In this document: positions 10,915 to 23,800 of the stretch, piece by piece
How the letters are laid out: each line of letters opens with the position of its first letter
Numbering within the stretch: position 1 is the stretch's first letter
Assembly (NCBI GenBank): GCA_030248295.1
Contig: JASANH010000449.1
Location: 367,926 to 431,925 of the forward strand
DNA length: 64,000 nt
Direction: 5' to 3'
DNA from: Mesodorylaimus sp. YZB2_4
Taxonomy: Eukaryota; Nematoda; Enoplea; Dorylaimida; Dorylaimidae
Position numbers and translations under genes: made by a program
The notes under the pieces: model-generated
The model's input: only the letters and a program-made list of their open reading frames with translations
Database searches by the model: none
What the model was told of the DNA's origin: nothing

Positions 10915-11165
10915 CCAGAGCCAATCATATTAGATCGTGGGCTGATAACATGACTGTTCGCTGATCGCGTGATTGCGGCCTGATAATGTGCCTGTAGGCT
11001 GATACTATGATAATAGACAGATTACATAAGGACGGTTTCATCACATTGTCCAATGACTGATCCTCTGATGGGACCAATCACAATGTGTGACTGATCGCCT
11101 AATCGATAATCGGCCACAAGATCGTGGGCTGATCACATGACCACCCTGTGATCACAATGTCTAGG
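10915..11165. repeat. Degenerate TGATC/CATGAC-rich array
   Basis: Phrases of the form GGCTGATnACATGACT recur at irregular 20-40 bp spacing (GGCTGATAACATGACT, CGCTGATCGCGTGATT, GGCTGATCACATGACC). It reads as a decayed minisatellite with no coding potential. Confidence 0.5.
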
Positions 11166-12354
11166 TCTGTGGACCTGATTCAAGGCGATCAAACTTTAGT
11201 CAAATAGGGTCCTTCAGCATTCCATTAGGTGTCTGGTTGGCTGGTCCGCCTGCAAACTTTGGCTCTGATAGCGACTGTGATGCGCTATCTCGCCATGCAA
11301 ACAGCTCTGCCGCTGTTTGCTTATGTACAGTATGCTTCCTGCTTCTGTTTCCCTTATCATTTCTCAAGGAGCACAAATCTATTTTGTTGCTGTATAATTC
11401 ATTTCGTAGGATTTTTGCGCTTTTTATAAATAAAGGCTTTTTCATTTTCCCCCGGCATTTATCGGATTTTGCATTTACCTAAAACGTAGAACGAAAAATT
11501 CGAATTTTCAAAATGCGGTTTTTCCTTTACAAATCATCATAAGGTAAACCAAATTGGGTGGACCTTTTTCGTGATGATGCCCAATGGGTGCCCTATAATC
11601 CCTGATAAAAATTATTTCTCTTCGGCTTGATTCAGTATGTTTTTAGTTTTCTAAATTTACTAAAAATTCGATTTTCGCGGTCCCTTTTGTAAAAAAAGTC
11701 AGGAATTGGAAATTAGCAAGCGCCGTTGCGAGCATTGCGACATAATCCCGCGTCGACGGCCGATCTAGGCTAAACGTGATGTCTGGTGATAAATAATCGC
11801 CGAAGCCCTATTTTCGGCCAGTTTCCAAACGTAAAAATTCGATATCCGGTGAAGAAATTTTTTTCGAGCTGATCGAAGCCCCCCCCCCCGCGCCCGCACA
11901 CCTCCAATAGAACCACGGGGCCAACTGTATCGGTCCACAGGGTCAACTGGTAAAGTCAAATGTTTACTTTGCAGGTTTTCAGCCGACTGGGTCGAATCTG
12001 TCGCGACGACGCGAGGAATCAAGAGGGAGAATAAGTGTGAGGAGCAGGACGGAATGACGGTGCATGCGTGATAAGGGCAGAACGCTTTGTGAATAGGCTC
12101 AAAGACGGTCGATTAATGCGATCTAAGTAAATATGTATCGCATTGTTGTTCTTCGTCGACTCATGGAATAAGAAAACTGCTCCCCAAAAATTTCCCCATG
12201 AAAATTGTCAAGAGGCTTCTCATCGATTGAATGACGTAATCGAATCTTAAAAATGACTGATCTGTCGCACAATTGATTAGTTTTCGTGTTCTTACTTATC
12301 GGAACCCCTCTTTTTTATAACTTTAATAACTCGACAACTTCGATTTGGTCTGCC

Positions 12355-12532
12355 TAATCACTTTGATCAGTCTGTTCATTACCGATCGATCAGTTGATGA
12401 TTGGTGAACTGATCACTATGATCGCTATGATCCTTTGATCGATCAATCACCCAATCAGGCAGTCATATCGATCACCCGATCATACCGAGCCTGATTGGTT
12501 AACCGATCACGGGTCTCTCAGTCAATCATCAC
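12355..12532. repeat. Degenerate TGATCA/GATCGATC-rich array
   Basis: At least a dozen GATC tetramers occur within 180 bp, many as TGATCA, CGATCGATCAG or TTGATCGATCAATC. Units are not in exact tandem. Similar short clusters appear at about 19,225-19,285 and in a receptor intron at about 22,510-22,605. Confidence 0.55.
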
Positions 12533-13599
12533 TTTTCTAATTTCCACCACTGACATCGATTTTTATGGCTATTTTCACGTTGCCTCTTCTTGTATCGACC
12601 AAAAGCACTTTATTAAAGCGATACCAGCTGATTGTAACACTGTTCCGTTTGTTTCTGTATCTTTTTGATCATCAAGGACAGGCCGTAGGTCTGTTGCACC
12701 AGCGATTTTGCAAAAAGGCAAAAATATTTTACTTCGAGACTGCGCCTCTTTGAATGTAGGGACCCAGTTTCTAAAAACAGGACGTAATTCAATTCTATTT
12801 TGCCGCTTTTTTGCGAAGCCTGATTCCTATGCCCTTAATTCCTGATTCCAGCGCCGAGCGTTTCCGCTTACTTTCTCAGAAAAATTCAAAATTTTGAGGT
12901 TTCCCGCCAACTTTCAATTCGAGGTTTAATAATGTGGGCTGTTTCATGACACTGATCCGCACCTAGTACTCTCTGCAAACAGATGTAAAGTTTGATTCTC
13001 CTGACATTTTATTTTGCAAGCTTTTAATTATGTTTCCGTTTCATCGAAAGCGCTCTACATTTCTGTTTTGCAAGTCGTTGTTGAGAGTAGTGTTGCAAAT
13101 GACGTCGGTTTTGACAGGGGTCAAACATGTTTTTTGACTTTGACAATTCCCTTGGCCCACCAGGTAGAGAGCTCGCATGCCCCCGCCCTCCTCTCCACAG
13201 CCTTCGCCCAAGTCTGGGGCGGAGGTTGGCTACGGCCTAGCCTGCCTGGGTGGACAGGACGACTCCCTGATCTTGTTCAGTCCTCCTTTTGGACTAACAT
13301 TGGGGCTGACGTGCTTGAGTAAATTGTATCTTTTTGAAACACTGAAACTTGAACCGGCCAAAGAAGATCCTACACATGGTTTATTTGGTTATGGAGTGCC
13401 AGGCAGCTATGCAGTGAGCATAACCGCGCTTAAGTAGGTTTACGACAGGAGTGATCATTATCTCTGTTTTGTGCCATGCTGCGGAGAACTTTTTGTGGGC
13501 CAAAAATTTGGTATTTGACTGGCTAAACTAATTATTGCAAGTTTGTGGGTAAAATGGATAAAATGCTTGGCGGATGGCGACTTGGGGTAGGTCTGGATT

Positions 13600-13995
13600 C
13601 CGTTCTTAATCCCAATCCCGACATTGAGGCATCAGGATCATGCACATATAAAGGCATAAGCACGCTAAGTGCACTCTGATCCATCGCATCACATCTTGCC
13701 AGAGGGAGCAGAAGATATTGGCTCAGTCATCGTTCGACACTTCGGAGGATGACAGCAGTAGCGATGAAGAGGCAGCAGCAAGGCTGACCTTGCTGGATGT
13801 GTGTCGAAACTGCGAATGTAATCATCAATTTCAGCTTATACGAGTATATATTGATTAAAAATTGGCCTCAGGAAAAGCTAAAAAACTTGGATGCCTAAAA
13901 AGTGTGCTTTAGTGAAAAATATAGGTTCATTGGAAAAAAAGAGAAAAAGACAAAAATCCTCATCCTGATCCTGATTGGGATGCCCTGGTCCTGAT
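13600..13995 (+). repeat. Second copy of the window-start dispersed repeat
   Basis: This segment, lying within the hAT-like element, matches the reverse complement of about 1103-1500: CCGACATTGAGGCA, GGCATAAGCACGCTAAG, CACTCTGATCCATC, then AAGGCTGACCTTGCTGGA, TCAGCTTATACGAGTATATA and GTGTGCTTTAGTG in order. It carries only one arm, not the fold-back structure. Confidence 0.75.
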
Positions 13996-14090
13996 ATTTC
14001 CCTAATGACGACATTTTACTTAGCAGGTCACCGGAGTGGAATGATGGCACAAATGAAATATTGTGAGGCCGCAGCGCTGTGAGGCTTCCC

Positions 14091-14113
14091 TGAATCATGC
14101 ATCATGCATCATG
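14091..14113. repeat. CATGCAT short tandem repeat
   Basis: Three back-to-back ATCATGC units, also within the hAT-like element. Confidence 0.6.
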
Positions 14114-15416
14114 CAACCAGTCTTCGAATAAACCGGCAGGTGATTTGTAGAATAATATTTCTGGCGTGAGCCTGGGCGTGATTCTCACGATCAGTGAGAA
14201 GCGAGCGTCTACTTTCCTGGAAATTCTTGAGTTACACATTCTGGTTCTTGATTCTTGATTTTCACAATCTTCCTATTGCCTGCCCTTGATTGGGTCAGAT
14301 TACTGCCTTGATTGATTTTATAAACTTTGGAATTGCTAAGCTAAGTAAGCTTGAGTAGAAGATTGTTTTGTTCAAAATGGAAAGCCAAGGGTCAAGCACT
14401 GTTTATCTACATTGTAATTCTTTTTCATATTACCATAACGTAACACTGGCCTGGGTGGACCATCTTGCTTTACTGATCCCACTAAAAGTCCAAACAAAAT
14501 CTTTTCAATATTGACAACTTATTTCCGCTTCCTAAATATTCAATAAGACATCAATTCTGTCCTGCTCCTTTTGGAACGTGGTTTTGGTACTTATTAAAAC
14601 TCTATCTTCTCAAAAAGATTCAGTGAAACTGAAACAAAACCCGCGTTACTCTAACTGTAAGAAAGTGGAAGTGGAACTGTAAGGAAGTGGCTTCGCATGT
14701 TTGGAACGACATTCACGACATTGGATCGAGCGACTCGAAACGATGGACAGAGATTGGCAGGAAAACCTTACTGCGTAAACTATTGGTCTTACGCTCATGG
14801 ATTTGAATAATGCGTGCGCAAAATGTCAAAATTTTTGGACCTCTCGCGTGATTTTTGACTCTGACTTTGACATCGACATTACCTTTGACTGAGGCCAAAA
14901 ATTTTTTTTGACATCGATATTGACTTTGACATTGAAGTCAATTGCAACACTAGTTGAGAGTAGTTTTAACGGGTCTTGTCTTGAGCCTGATAAGACCCAA
15001 TGTTGAGTGGTTTATAAGTGGATCGATCGACACGTTGCTCTTCTGCTTTGGATTCATTTGCTGCGAAAGGTTTGGGGGGCACCCTCTGATCGTGAGAGCA
15101 CGAAACGGCCAAGGGCCCCTACGGATTGAAATATTGATAAGGTCTTACGAACTCACTCTCACCAGAGTAAAATATCGTCATAGTTGTGCTCATGTATTTC
15201 TGCATGTGTCAGACGGGTGGACGTCGTCGTCCCACCTGAGATCCACCACAAACGTGACAACTCGACAAAAGTCTCAGGGTACCTTTCACGATAACACGAC
15301 CGGGGAGAGCAGGAAACAGGCTCGTTATTCATCACGCAACAGCTGATTATGACGAGCGATGGCTAGAATTGCTTTTCAGCATGAACGAGTGCTGTTGATT
15401 AGAGAGCTAATCTATT

Positions 15417-15602
15417 TTATTGCTGACATGGCTGGGATTTTGCCCCAAGGTTTTGCAGGGCATCTGATTTTGGAACACATCGACTGAGTTCGGATGAGTG
15501 GCATGAACCATATTCAACTCTAGAACTAGCATCTGCGTTCTCTAATCGACGCAACATTAAATTGCGACTCTTGCCTGCATTTGCGAGCTTTAATAAAGCC
15601 AC
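15417..15602 (-). CDS. Possible terminal exon, gene unknown
   Basis: The minus-strand frame ends in a TAA that is itself part of AATAAA (CAGCAATAAAATAG). Its 61 codons look mildly coding (VEYGSCHSSELSRCVPKSDA), and a possible acceptor AAATGCAG lies inside it. A last exon with the poly(A) signal overlapping the stop is seen in compact invertebrate genomes, but no upstream exon or family was recognised. A chance frame is equally likely. Confidence 0.2.
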   Translation of the reverse strand: MALLKLANAGKSRNLMLRRLENADASSRVEYGSCHSSELSRCVPKSDALQNLGAKSQPCQQ

Positions 15603-15862
15603 GAGAAGGTAGGTGATGGACTTGATATCATATGCCTATGCTATGGGACGCCTTTGAAGTCTCACAGTACCCCATAAAACTTTGAGGGTAAAAAAGCTTC
15701 CGATTTAGATCAATCTTCTTTGAAAACGCTTTTCTTGCTGATCAGTGAATGGTGCAGTCCTTCCCAGCAGAACTCTCCATTTTCAGTAGGTGCACACCAG
15801 ACGCTGTGCGACTGAAACTAGCAAAATGCTGAAGCTCGAAATTTTTGGTCGCAAGCAGGCAC

Positions 15863-16058
15863 CTAAAAATAGCCGAGGATTCTATGCCCAGGGTGTGGCC
15901 CAGCTAGGTTACAAATATCGATGATCAAATTATCGATCACTTTTTTCGGAACTCCTCCATCATAGGGCGGGGGTTTCACAAATGAATAACATATTTTATC
16001 TCCCCAATCCCAATGAACCGAATTCGCCATGGTTATAAAATGTTCTAAATATTTCTCC
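15863..16058 (-). CDS. Possible small protein or terminal exon, gene unknown
   Basis: The minus-strand frame follows an acceptor TCTCTAG (exon from 16058). It also has an ATG at 16030 in a good context (AACCATGGCG) that would give 55 residues, MANSVHWDWGDKICYSFVKP through to a GYF stop. Composition looks protein-like (PPPYDGGVPKKVIDNLI), but there is no known motif or signal peptide. It could be a microprotein, a last exon or chance. Confidence 0.25.
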
Positions 16059-16099
16059 CTAGAGAAGACACGTTGCATTGCATGTGCTCAAAGAAGACT

Positions 16100-19000
16100 C
16101 GCAGTCACTTTTTTCTGTCATGCAAAAAGCTGTTAGAAAAGCACGCATCCCCGAGTTTTTTGTATTCACTGACGCGAAAGAAGTTTTTGTTTTTTTTCTT
16201 ACAATGAAACAGCACTTTGAAGTGACCAAGTTGACAGAAATAATTTCCCGCGAGGCGTGCGTGCGATTGATTTATGCATGCTTGGTTGAACTTTTACCCA
16301 GACAACCCTCGCTCGTGCAGTTCACCCACATTTGCCAGTGCAAGTCGATTGAGGTTATTGTCCTGAATTCTATGGCTGCGATATGGGTTTTTGGTTTTGG
16401 GCGGGAGCAGTGCAGAAAGAATGACTCTTTATTGCATGAACGAGGGTCTGCAATGCAAAAGTAGTCAGCAGGCAGTTTTCGATAATGAGAGTGGAATTCT
16501 TATGGTTTCTTTATAGTTTCTCCCATGAATTCGCTTGCGATGACCAAATTATAGGCCCCTCGCTATCAACCCCCCAAAGTCCACACGCTCATTCACAAAC
16601 AATGCCATTCCAATTCTTTCTTCACCAAATAATCTAAATTACCAAATTATTCCCCACACTCAATTTTCTGCTTCAACTAGCTTTTCGAAACGGCCTCAAT
16701 TCTTTTCAGCTACGTGGTTTATTTCGCAATAAAAAAACACAGAGTCTTGATAAAATCGTGAATGAGTCTTGATGCGTATTCTCTGGATGCCCCTTCATCC
16801 GATGACTTGCATTCATCAAAGAGACAAGGCTGGACGAGATCTGATGTTTATAGACCATTGCTAGAATGGCTTTATGCGGAACTGACTCTTTTTTGGAGCC
16901 GCACTGGTGGGCAATAGTTTCAACAAAAAAAACCTGCCCCTTCGATACAGTACAAATGCCAGACTTGTCCAGAAGTAAAGTTGTACACTATGAACTTGAG
17001 GGACCGACTGGCTGCCGACCTAGAGTATGCGAGCTTATGGTGCCATGTTGGAGATTTGAGCCAGATAGAGGGTTCATGTGTGAATTTCAAAAATACCCGA
17101 GCAGGGAGATGCGAGTAAGGGAGGATAATATACGATTTCGGAAGTGCTGTTTATTACCGGGCGTATAGAACACGTATGTGGGCCAAAAATCTAGGCAATT
17201 TGAAACAAAATAATTATGGAGAGCAGAATGATGAAAAGAAAACAAAAGCTGTATGATCCCAATGCATCTCATGATATAGGTATGTACTTATGCATATCTG
17301 ACAAAATTGTTCTTTATCCGGAATATTGTAAGGCACGCAGGATTTTGAGGGCCTTGAGGGATACAATGGAGGATTTATGGCATTGCGCATGAACCGGAAC
17401 CTGCATACTTTACAGTAAGCTCTTGTCGCAAAGCCCATTCGCTTTTTGGAGGATGCTCCGAGAAAACATTAATTATGCGCTTGCTTTACGTGTCTTCTGA
17501 GTACTGACGTCAAATCTCCACCCTGCAGAAGTTACTACGAAGAGGTGCTAGTCAAAAACCATGCTCAAAACTGTTCTACTACCCTCTTCTCATGCCGCTG
17601 CCAGGTTTAAGCCACTTTTTTAAAGAAAAATTTTTGTCAAGCGCACATGCGAAGGGGACAACCGACGAGACGATACCGTTGTAATTACATGTAGCTGCAC
17701 TCTGTGAAGAATCCCTGATGAGACCGAGAGATGGTTCTTGACTGCAGGGGCTTCTTCCGGGTCGAAGGCTCACTTGGCCTCACACTGGTACGGATGTAGG
17801 TGCGCCACAGGGCATGCCAATGTCGAATCTGATTGAAAGGCAACATCAGAGCCAAGCAATTTTGGTCTCTTCTAGAGGTCCATTTTGGAATTGCACCGAA
17901 CGAAATTTTTGATTTTTGCTCTGGCGCGCTGAAACCCGCGCTTCTGGTTTAGAAAGTACTTATAATTTGATTTACAAAGTCCAGTGGTTGGCGCCACCCT
18001 CGCTGGGAGAACATCAATGGCGGGCTCGGGTGTGGATGGACACGGCACTTAGGTCAGACCTATAATGGCTGTAGAAGAAAAATGTAGGTGCCAAAAGTAC
18101 ATTAAGGGCATAGAAAATGGTGGAATTAGGTAATAGCCGACTGGAGGAGGAATAAGCACGGATCGACCCGGTGCCCGTCCGGTCATCAGCGCCAGTCATG
18201 CCGAGTGGAACCAAAAAAGAGGCGTCGACGGGGGTCTCTTTAGATGAGAAGACTTGCTAGCTTACACAGATCCGACTCGACGTTTCATTGGCACTTGGAG
18301 CGCGTACCCGGGTCGTTTCAGGTCGATAAAGCCTGCGAGCTGATGTGTCGGCACGTTTTTTGAGTCGGGTTGAGCGTATGTGATTCAAGGAGTCGTGGGG
18401 CTGTGAAAGGAAGCAGTGCTTCTGCCTTGGTCTACTCGATACTCCTCGCCAGGCCACCACTGAATGGACGGGTGTGGGGCGTAAACGGGGTTGATTAGTT
18501 AGAGAAAGCAGTTCTGCTAAAACGAAACCCCGCTCAAGTTGTCGGCTCCATCCTAATTAGGCTTCTACTCTCCTGCTCCCTCGACACCTCGTTTTCATAT
18601 CAAGACCTCGCCAGTAACACTTCATAACCCACCTATCAAAGGAGAATTGAATGCTTTCTTCCTTCACCCTTGTTTATCTAATAGGAAAAAGCGAGTGTGT
18701 TTTTCGATGAAAAGTAGGCTTTTGATTGAACAGGGGTCTCAGATGTGCTTGCACCAGTGCTTTACGAATTCCTAGCACGAATGTCTGAAAGGCTCCAAAT
18801 TTGATTGCCCTTACATTCAGACCAGTTAGAGTGGCAACGGGCAAAGGGTGCCATGAATTTCAACTGAAACCATCAAAAAAAGAAGGATTTAGAGTTTGGC
18901 GAAAAAGTTTTCCCAGATTGAATAAAGTAAATTAGTCGGCGCTACTTTTCGAGCCACTTCCCTTTTATGAGGCCAAAGCACCAAACTCAACGAGTTCGAA

Positions 19001-20860
19001 CCGGCTGAAATCTTAGCTAACTCGGCTTCAATCGAAATTCTAACTCGGGTTGTGCAGACGATTATTTTCGGGGAGTATTTTTATGGAAATTTTAAAACGA
19101 AACCGTGTTTAATTGGTCAAAATGCTCCAATTCACTAATTGCAGGGGTCGGGTGCTCACTTCCTACATTAGTCGCTATTTTTTAATACTAGCGATAGGTA
19201 GGCCCTATTTTGTGGTCGTGATGTTGATCAGCCAATATCGATCAAAGTTTGATCGATATTCACCCATCGATATATCAATTTCCATTGTGACCAAATTTGG
19301 ACTTTGAGATTGCGTCACCAACCAGCGGTCAACTGGTGTGCTATATTTTCCAAGTTAATTTTTTGCTATGATTACTTCTATTCTTGTTTGCAAGCAAAAT
19401 TCTACCCACTTGGCCATTCATGTTGTCCCACTCTTGGCCTGGCAACTTCCGAATCAATAGTAAATGTGCTGGTCCTAAACTTGTACAGCTTGCCAAGGGG
19501 AGGGAAGGAAATGAAACACCAAAAATCCCCTTCCTGCGTCTTCATTCGATTGACCCACTAAATTCAATGTTTGATCGACTGTCCGTTCGTCATCTCTATA
19601 ATCCTAAATTAGTTACAACGCGGACCACCTTTGTAGGCAGAAATAATGCACCAAACGGATTATCACTAATCGATCACATTTTCTGCTTGCTCTATTTAGC
19701 CCATCGGCCATCGAGGTGCCCTGCATTTCAGCAATTTTTTCCGGTCCTGTCTCAGTCGCTATGTCTTTTTGAAAAAGCCGAGTGTATCGGCCTTGGACAG
19801 GTGTGGCCGAGGGGTAACCTCGTATTTTCATCAATATCACATAATATATGCTAACGTTTCGAACATAAAACGCTCGATCGCCCTGGGCAACTATAAAATT
19901 TATACGGCTTCCGGAAGACTGACTATGGTGTCGAGTGGTGGTAACAGCCTACTTGATGCCATGTGTCGATTCTAGTAACAAGTTTCAGACTAATAAAATG
20001 AAAGCTCTTTCTCCGACATCATCTCCCACACGGCACCTGTTGCCACTCGGTGACAACTGGCCTAGCATGAAGCTGATTTTCTCAAAAGCATTTCTAGATA
20101 TTAGATCTCAAATACATCCATCGTGGCAGTCAAGTGACCATCAGAGTAGATGAATACCTAGTTTAAAATTTTATGGAAAATTTGAACTTAAATTTTTGTG
20201 ATTGAATTGAATCAGAACTTGGCGCCTTTGCATACACTCACTGGCGACGATGAGTAAGCGACAATATTTGCCGCAATAACTTGTTCGAAATTCATGAATT
20301 GCAGCATGATTCACGAATTTTATGCATACAAACCTTTTTAGTCAGAATATTGTTTTTTAAATTTTCCTATAAAATTTTTTTTACCCCGTACTTTTCTAAT
20401 AATATCGAACACATTCTGATTGACGTCATTCTAATTTTATTGATCACGCGAAAATCTTCCCAACAGCGAATCAATTAGCTTCAATAAAAGCTGTCGTGAC
20501 GGAATTACCTTTTTTCACTCACTAGGCTCTTCTTAATTGTGACAGCGTCTCGAAATGAGCACAATGACGGCATCTGGTTGCCAATGCATGACGTTCCTTG
20601 TCCGGATTAATTAATTGTCTCGACTACCTTCTTAAAATGCTAGTTTGTCTTTGCTTTAAGATTTGGTTTGTCTGTGATGTGTGGGCAGCTAGAACGTACG
20701 TCAACGGATATTTGACGCTTGCCTATTTTCTACTTCTCTAATGAGATATCACCGTGTGGTTAGCTTAGCTGACATAGGCTTCATTTTCAGACCCATACAG
20801 CATTGAAGTACGAGCATTGGGAACGATATGACATAAGTTTAGCAATTTATTATCGATTTT
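16100..20860. other. Intergenic stretch without a recognised gene
   Basis: Several ORFs of 60-156 codons occur, but none has family motifs, consistent splice sites or a partner exon. A short ATCGAT/GATC-rich cluster lies at about 19,225-19,285. Otherwise I see no structured element. Confidence 0.5.
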
Positions 20861-20879
20861 TCATCGATCACATTTGGAA

Positions 20880-23800
20880 ATGGGCGACATCGATTTTCAT
20901 GTGGTTGTGACTTGTTTTCTCGGGTTCTGTGCAGGTAATTTACTTTTTACACCAATGTTGAAAAAAAGTAAAAGTTGTTTAACAAACGGGGAAATATTTT
21001 AGGTTTGTCAATGTGTGATAAATACGAAGTAAATTTATATAAATATTTAATGAATTCGGATCGTTACGAGGCTGCGATTAGACCAACGCCCGATCATCGA
21101 CTGACGACTAATGTAACATTTGGATTTCTTTTGCATCAGGTTATCAATGTGGTAAGTATAAATGTAAACTGAATTTATAATTTCTGACTACTGCGAGCTC
21201 ACAGAAATTTTTTTGTAAAATCCAAGCTAGCACTCTGACATCTGCTTTTCTATACTTTAGGATGAAAAAAATCAACAACTCACAACGAGTAGTTGGATGA
21301 ATGTAAATTGGATGGATCAGCGATTAACCTGGAATCACAGCGAATGGGGTGGACTAAAACTGTTGCATATTCCCCACCACAAAGTCTGGCGACCAGATAT
21401 AATCTTGACGAATAAGTATGAGGATTTTTCTTGTGCAAAACTGCCCAAAAAAAGCAATTAGAAGTCTCGAGAAAAAAAGAAAAAAATTAACCTTGATTTT
21501 TTAGTGCTGACCCTGAATACAAAGAGGCGGCCGTCAGCACAGACATTTTCGTAACTCCTGACGGGAATGTTACTTGGTTGTATTTTGCCATTTATCAATC
21601 ATCGTGCCAAATACGTGTCCGATTTTATCCCTTCGATGATCAAGTGAGTAGTCGAGATTTTTAAGTTTTTAGACTCGCTATTTTTTTGCACTGTCTCAGA
21701 ATTTTCAGGCTAACTTTCTTTTAAAAGTCAGGCGTTCTCTTTGCTGTTGACTGGTGGTAATCTAATTTAGTTTGCAAGCATAGGTTAGTACTGCTTGGAC
21801 ACGCTAGATTCTGCTGTCTTGTCGAGTTACCCAGACGGAAGAGTCTGAAACTATTGGTCGATTGATCTAATTTGATGCGGGCAGAAATTGCAAGAAGAAA
21901 AAAAGCCCTAGCTTTCAACAAAAACAGTTTAGCGTGTTATTTTCTCTGCGAGGGAAAAATTAGGGGAGGAAATGAGGCGTTTTCGAGCAAGCATTAGCGC
22001 ATCAGGAGAAGTAATGAGGACAGCACGGGAAATTTTTTCAATGGATTCAATCTTCATCGGGTGGAAGTCCAATATTCTAATCAATCTTAATTCATGATTG
22101 TTTTGCTTTTTTGTAAAAAGGATAAGGTTGGGCCAATTCAGTTCATAAGTGCCCCCACTGCTTACACATGACTGTCTTCAGGAATGCAGCATGACATTTG
22201 CATCTTGGAGTCACGACGGCAGTGATGTCAATTTATTATTGCTGACTGAAGAAGGCGATTTGTCCAATTATGTCAATAGTAGCGAGTGGCAAATGCTGAG
22301 CATGACGGTAGCGTGACAATAATTTTATGGACTCCTTGCTTTGAGTTATTAAAATTGTGATTTCGCGTTTCAGGCTCATCGGCGTGTTTTGAATTTCTCA
22401 GTGGGCGATGGTCCGTGGCCCGTCATCACAATCACCATACGCCTTGGCAGACGACCATTGTTTTACGTTTTTAATCATGTAAGCTGACAGGGATATAACC
22501 CTGTCACTCAATCGATGATCGATCACTAAAATTCACAAATTTGACATATATGTATCTTGATCGATTAACACCCGACAGTTAAATCTCGATCGATCGATAT
22601 ATGACTGAAGAAAATTTTATGCCCTGATGTGTCGTATGTTGGATGTTACAGATTCTTCCCTGCGTTCTGATATCGGTCATGTCAATGCTGGGATTTTATA
22701 TCCCTGCCGAGACGGGCGAGAAAGTAACAATGTGCATCACCACAATGCTCTCAATGGGAGTGTTTCTGAAGACTATCACAGAAAGTATGCCGCCGACTTC
22801 TGAAGCGGTAAGCAGAGATCTTTGACGGTCTTCCAAATGTTGCAGGCATTCATTTTTTTCCAGGTTCCACTCATTGGTAAGTGATCAAAGAAGAAGATAT
22901 TGTAGGGTGCTGGAGAGTCTCAATTTTTTACACTGAGAAGGTTTCGTTCACGTTGTGATAAGAGCACAGTTGGCCCAGAAAATTCCTTCGGGTAAACTCG
23001 GCATATCGAACAGTTTCAAAAAGCTGTTGAAGAATCACATTAAAACACGACTCGTTACAACGACATAAAGGTTTCTGTAGAATATTGTACAGCAGCTTTC
23101 AATTTTTTAAGACTTGCAGGTGGATAAATTATCTACAATGCACTGTACGAAGAATGAATCAAGAACTTCAGGCCAGGTCTCAACAAATTCTTTCTGAAAT
23201 CTTTCTAATCGAGGCTAATAATAGAAAAGGCTTGGCTTGGCGAAACATAACGAGGCCATGGAGACTCCATTTCAGGTATGTACTACGGTGTTTCCCTATT
23301 CATCGTCTGTGCGGCAACAGTGGTCAACGTGATCACCCTGAACGTTCATAATCGTGGATACAAAAACACACCAGATCCCGTACCGTCGTGGGCTCGGAAA
23401 TATATTTTGGGTTACATGGCTAATCTGCTATGTATCACTGTTTATCCTGCCGATTCGCAAATGGTACATTTGGCAGAGGTGAGTAGGGCTTGCACACGGA
23501 CATGCTTATGCACCTTAGATTCACTCACTCACTACACCTGTCGTAAAATTATTTGGTGACAGCGTGCTATATGTACAGTAAGCACGCCCGCGTATTTGGG
23601 ACCTTACAGGCCGAATAACAGGGAAGTACGTAAGGCGAGGGCATGAGACGACTTCTCACTAGAAACCTACAAACCTACTTCGAATCTTTCATGTTATCAG
23701 AACCTTTGACGTAATGCGAAAACCTTTGCAGGCAGAATCCAGATACCTTGTTTCTTTTGGGGGTGTAGGAAGCTGAAAAAATGCAACTATTGTTGTAGAA

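Larger units (their letters stand above)
13088..14952. mobile_element. hAT-like non-autonomous DNA transposon, 1,865 bp
   Basis: The left end reads TAGTGTTGCAAATGACGTC and the right end is its near-perfect inverted copy (18 or so positions with two mismatches). The element is flanked by identical 8-bp repeats GTTGAGAG at 13080-13087 and 14953-14960. An 8-bp target duplication with (T/C)AGTGTTGC-type ends is the signature of the hAT superfamily. Both subterminal regions are rich in TTTGAC/GTCAA motifs, as expected for transposase-binding sites. No ORF inside resembles a hAT transposase, so it is non-autonomous. A copy of the window-start repeat is nested at about 13,600-13,995. Confidence 0.85.

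Noticed and set aside
16078..16464. 128-codon + strand frame
   Set aside because: Composition is unremarkable, with no motif, and its length is within chance for this much sequence.
18014..18460. Two minus-strand frames, one with a hydrophobic segment (NSTIFYALNVLLAPTFFF)
   Set aside because: A membrane protein was considered, but no splice pair joins the frames in phase and neither has a family motif.
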